Shown: positions 5,544 to 7,770 of the stretch, in pieces
Layout of the letters: each line of letters starts with the position of its first letter
How positions within the stretch are numbered: position 1 is the stretch's first letter
DNA from: an uncultured Eubacteriales bacterium
Lineage (GTDB): Bacteria > Bacillota > Clostridia > Oscillospirales > Acutalibacteraceae
Length of the DNA: 7,770 bases
Direction: 5' to 3'
Assembly: GCA_900319255.1 (NCBI GenBank)
Contig: ONNU01000075.1
Location: 1-7,770 of the forward strand
The notes under the pieces: generated by a model
The model's database searches: none
Seen by the model: only the letters and a program-made list of their open reading frames with translations
Told to the model about the DNA's origin: nothing
Made by a program: the position numbers and the translations under genes

Positions 5544-7568
5544 ATGAGCGTAAAGGCTTTAAAAATAACGGCTGTGATATCAGCAGCATTGATATCGCTG
5601 TCGGCAGTGTCATTTCAGGCAAATGCGGAGGATGTTGTCGATAACGGTGATTTCAAATATTTAATAGCGGTAGACGGCAAAAGCGCACAGCTTGTAAGCT
5701 ATATGGGACAGAGCCTCTATGTTTCGGTTCCCCCGGAGGTCAATAACATCCCTGTCACCTCAATAGGGGCGGCAGCCTTTAAGGATAATAAAAAGCTGAA
5801 GGAACTGGAGATCACCGGTTCTGTCAAAAAAATAGATACAATGGCATTTTCCGGCTGTACGTCACTGGGAAAGGTGCATATTTCAGGAAGCGTGACTTCA
5901 ATAGGGGACTCTGCCTTTTCGGGCTGCTCGTCACTCAAGGATCTGAGCATAGACGATGGTCTGCTGTCAGTGGGAAGATTTGCATTTTCAGAATGTGCCT
6001 CTCTTGAAAAAACAGCCCTGCCCAATAGCGTGGATTCCATCGGAGATTACGCTTTTATCAACTGCACAAAGCTTTCAGAGCCGAATATCCCCAAAGGGCT
6101 GAGATATTTCGGCGGCTACGCTCTTGAAAATACAAAATGGATGAATAATCAAAAGGGCGAATTTGTTACCGTGGGCGACGGTATACTTATAAAATATATA
6201 GGCAAATCTGATATAAAAAGCATCCCTGATTCGATAAAGACTATCGGCAGCTATTCCTTCGCAGGGAATGTAAACCTGAAAAACGTAATGATACCAAGCT
6301 CTGTAAGCACCGTGCAGAATTCAGCCTTTGAGGGCTGTGAAAAGCTTGATAATGTCTATATGCCGGCATCGGTGGAGCGTATTGGAAAAAGAGCCTTCTA
6401 CGGCTGCAGCTCCCTTAAAAATATCGACCTTACAGATAAGCTCAGCGTAATTGATGACTATTGCTTTAGCGAAAGCGGGCTTACAGATCTGAGAGTGCCG
6501 AAGAATGTAACGTCCATAAATAAGGGCGCTTTTGAAAGCTGTCGTTCCCTGTCAGGCATTACCCTGGGGGATGGAGTGAAGAAAATAGGGGAGGAAGCCT
6601 TCAAGGATTGTATCCAGCTGAAAAGAGTAGTTTTCCCGAAGAATATAAATGTTATCGAAACGGACGCTTTTGCAGATTGTAAAAATCTGCTGAGGGTAGA
6701 ATTCAGCGGCGATATCACATTGAATGAGCACGCCTTCAATGAATGTCCTGAATTAGAGGCTGCCGTATTTTACGGAAATCCGAAAAAGCTTGACGATAAC
6801 GCCTTCAATCAGGTGCCGGAGATGATAATATACAGTGATAATAACAGATATCTGCAAGAATATGCCGAGAGAACTGACAGAGTCAGCGAGGATCTGAAAA
6901 ACCTGCCCTCCTTCAATGAATATATGTCTCCCGAAAAGAAACAGGAGGATGTACAGATATCGGTAGGCTATACGCTTATCACTGTCATGATAATAATAAT
7001 CGACCTGGTATTGATAGGTTTTTTTGTATTCTATCTGCTTGTCATTGACAGAAAGCTGTCCGGCAGAAAGAACCGCATCGAAGCTGAACAGGAAAGCGCA
7101 CAGGAGGAGCCGGTACGGAAAAGACCGGGGACGGCTGTTCATAAGAGCAATACAGGTACAGCTGTGAATCATCCCCCCGTGCAAAGGAAAAAGCCGGCAA
7201 TCACAGCTCAGGAGGCAGATAAGCCCATCCGCCGCCCCTCACCAAAGCCTGCTCAGCAGGAAAAAACAGCGCCGGATGAAAGCATCACATTTGCAAGCTC
7301 CTCAAGGAAGAAAAAAGCTCCGACGCAGAAAAAGCGCCCGTCAGATGAAAATGTCACCTATGTACAGGCACCGAGAAGAAAGACACGTCCTGTTCAGGGC
7401 AAAAAGCTTTATGAAAGCGATACTACATATATAACGCCGGGAAATAATAAGCGTACGGCTTCAAATGCTGAGCATACAAAGCGCAGGGAGCAGATATCAG
7501 ATTCAGAATATGATATGGAGAAATTCCGGGGCGGGGATACGATGGTTTTTAAAAAGCCAAAAAAATAA
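5544..7568 (+). CDS. BspA-type leucine-rich-repeat membrane protein with repeat-bearing cytoplasmic tail
   Basis: Encodes 674 residues. ATG 5544 is chosen over an in-frame GTG at 5508 because AAGGAG (5531-5536) precedes it and the protein then starts with a proper signal peptide: basic MSVKALK, a hydrophobic core, and ANA at 26-28 before the likely cleavage site. Residues about 65-425 hold some 15 BspA/TpLRR (LRR_5) units of the pattern IG..AF.GC.SL; unit 6 is degenerate (LENTKW) and is followed by a longer insert of the kind seen in this family. A single membrane helix spans about 474-501, followed by basic RKLSGRKNR. The LRRs should therefore face outside and a basic, proline-rich tail of about 170 residues should lie in the cytoplasm. 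The tail has three 23-residue repeats (578-646). LRR_5 domains are commonly linked to adhesion or protein binding; the ligand here is unknown. The gene is monocistronic as far as can be seen. Confidence 0.88.
   Translation: MSVKALKITAVISAALISLSAVSFQANAEDVVDNGDFKYLIAVDGKSAQLVSYMGQSLYVSVPPEVNNIPVTSIGAAAFKDNKKLKELEITGSVKKIDTMAFSGCTSLGKVHISGSVTSIGDSAFSGCSSLKDLSIDDGLLSVGRFAFSECASLEKTALPNSVDSIGDYAFINCTKLSEPNIPKGLRYFGGYALENTKWMNNQKGEFVTVGDGILIKYIGKSDIKSIPDSIKTIGSYSFAGNVNLKNVMIPSSVSTVQNSAFEGCEKLDNVYMPASVERIGKRAFYGCSSLKNIDLTDKLSVIDDYCFSESGLTDLRVPKNVTSINKGAFESCRSLSGITLGDGVKKIGEEAFKDCIQLKRVVFPKNINVIETDAFADCKNLLRVEFSGDITLNEHAFNECPELEAAVFYGNPKKLDDNAFNQVPEMIIYSDNNRYLQEYAERTDRVSEDLKNLPSFNEYMSPEKKQEDVQISVGYTLITVMIIIIDLVLIGFFVFYLLVIDRKLSGRKNRIEAEQESAQEEPVRKRPGTAVHKSNTGTAVNHPPVQRKKPAITAQEADKPIRRPSPKPAQQEKTAPDESITFASSSRKKKAPTQKKRPSDENVTYVQAPRRKTRPVQGKKLYESDTTYITPGNNKRTASNAEHTKRREQISDSEYDMEKFRGGDTMVFKKPKK
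7275..7481 (+). repeat. Three tandem 23-residue repeats in the LRR protein tail
   Basis: Residues 578-600, 601-623 and 624-646 align without gaps. Each begins with an acidic stretch and a Thr-aromatic pair (DESITF, DENVTY, ESDTTY) and continues into basic, Pro-containing sequence. The threonines at 582, 605 and 628 are exactly 23 residues apart. A fourth, unspaced copy of the motif (GGDTMVF, Thr666) lies close to the C-terminus. The conserved Thr in an acidic context resembles phospho-threonine sites read by FHA domains; that role is inference. Confidence 0.7.
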
Positions 7569-7581
7569 GCAAAAGTTTCGC

Positions 7582-7741
7582 CAGCCTTTTCAAAGGCTGC
7601 GGGGTCCATGGGGCAGAGCCCCTGGTCGCACGCCGCAGCGTGCGAAACACCCCAAAACCGCCGCAGGCGGTCAAAGAAAAGCAGGCAACGGGCGAAGCCA
7701 CGTTGCCGGACAAGACCGAAAGAGCTTTCCCAAACGAAAGC
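7582..7741. repeat. Multi-hairpin intergenic repeat
   Basis: Six hairpins follow one another: 7582-7599 (7 bp), 7606-7625 (GGGGC/GCCCC with outer CCA/TGG), 7626-7645 (8 bp, CGCA loop), 7657-7671 (6 bp, GCA loop), 7684-7707 (7 bp plus an inner GGC/GCC) and 7724-7741 (6 bp). The region is GC-rich, has no plausible gene, and begins 13 bases after the LRR gene stop. I recall similar sequence as a dispersed intergenic repeat in Ruminococcus-like genomes, but cannot confirm this here. It may serve as the 3' end of the LRR transcript although no T-run follows the stems. Confidence 0.6.
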
Positions 7742-7770
7742 CCTATGCACTACCTGTTTCCCTCCAGACA

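Noticed and set aside
7409..7750. A 113-codon minus-strand frame at the window end
   Set aside because: It runs through the hairpin cluster and the 3' end of the LRR gene, with no family resemblance.
1..7770. CRISPR array, tRNA, transposase, toxin-antitoxin or phage defence genes
   Set aside because: No repeat-spacer pattern, tRNA cloverleaf or such coding sequence was seen on either strand; the genes present belong to known families.

Overview
The window looks like chromosomal DNA of a Gram-positive anaerobe of the Clostridia, probably a Ruminococcus-like member of the Oscillospirales. The reasons are strong AGGAGG-type ribosome binding sites, sigma-A-like promoters with extended -10 boxes, a cysteine-containing bL28, an NfnAB electron-bifurcating enzyme, a BspA-type leucine-rich-repeat membrane protein, and a GC-rich multi-hairpin intergenic repeat of a style I associate with this group. 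The genus is inferred from memory of these traits, not from a search.

Layout. Positions 1-459 hold the end of rplL (bL12) and all of rpmB (bL28), closed by a strong intrinsic terminator. A promoter near 464-493 then drives a small membrane protein with an N-terminal zinc ribbon (597-1331), which ends at a 13-bp terminator. On the minus strand, nfnA (3724-2882) and nfnB (2879-1479) form a tight two-gene operon with its own promoter (3852-3880) and terminator (1426-1467). Together they encode the NADH-dependent reduced ferredoxin:NADP+ oxidoreductase, which links the ferredoxin, NADH and NADPH pools in the cytoplasm. Divergent from nfnA, across an AT-rich intergenic region of almost 500 bp, lies an AraC-family regulator with a cupin sensor domain (4222-5115). 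The shared region contains several candidate operators, including a direct repeat with an exact 21-bp period beside a possible araC promoter and a 15-bp palindrome just upstream of the nfn promoter.

After the araC terminator, 5171-5430 is non-coding and mosaic: GGAAAGT tandem repeats, an imperfect terminal inverted repeat enclosing about 140 bp, and a GC-rich hairpin. A promoter at 5435-5463 then precedes a 674-residue membrane-anchored LRR protein (5544-7568). Its cytoplasmic tail carries three exact-length 23-residue repeats, each with an acidic-Thr-aromatic motif. The window ends in about 170 bp of consecutive hairpins (7582-7741) that look like a dispersed repeat.

The genes do not form one pathway. 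The only functional group is nfnAB, with the araC regulator as a possible but unproven partner. I found no CRISPR array, tRNA, transposase or phage gene. The least ordinary items are the phospho-acceptor-like repeats in the LRR protein tail, the operator-like repeats in the nfnA/araC intergenic region, and the two non-coding repeat regions.
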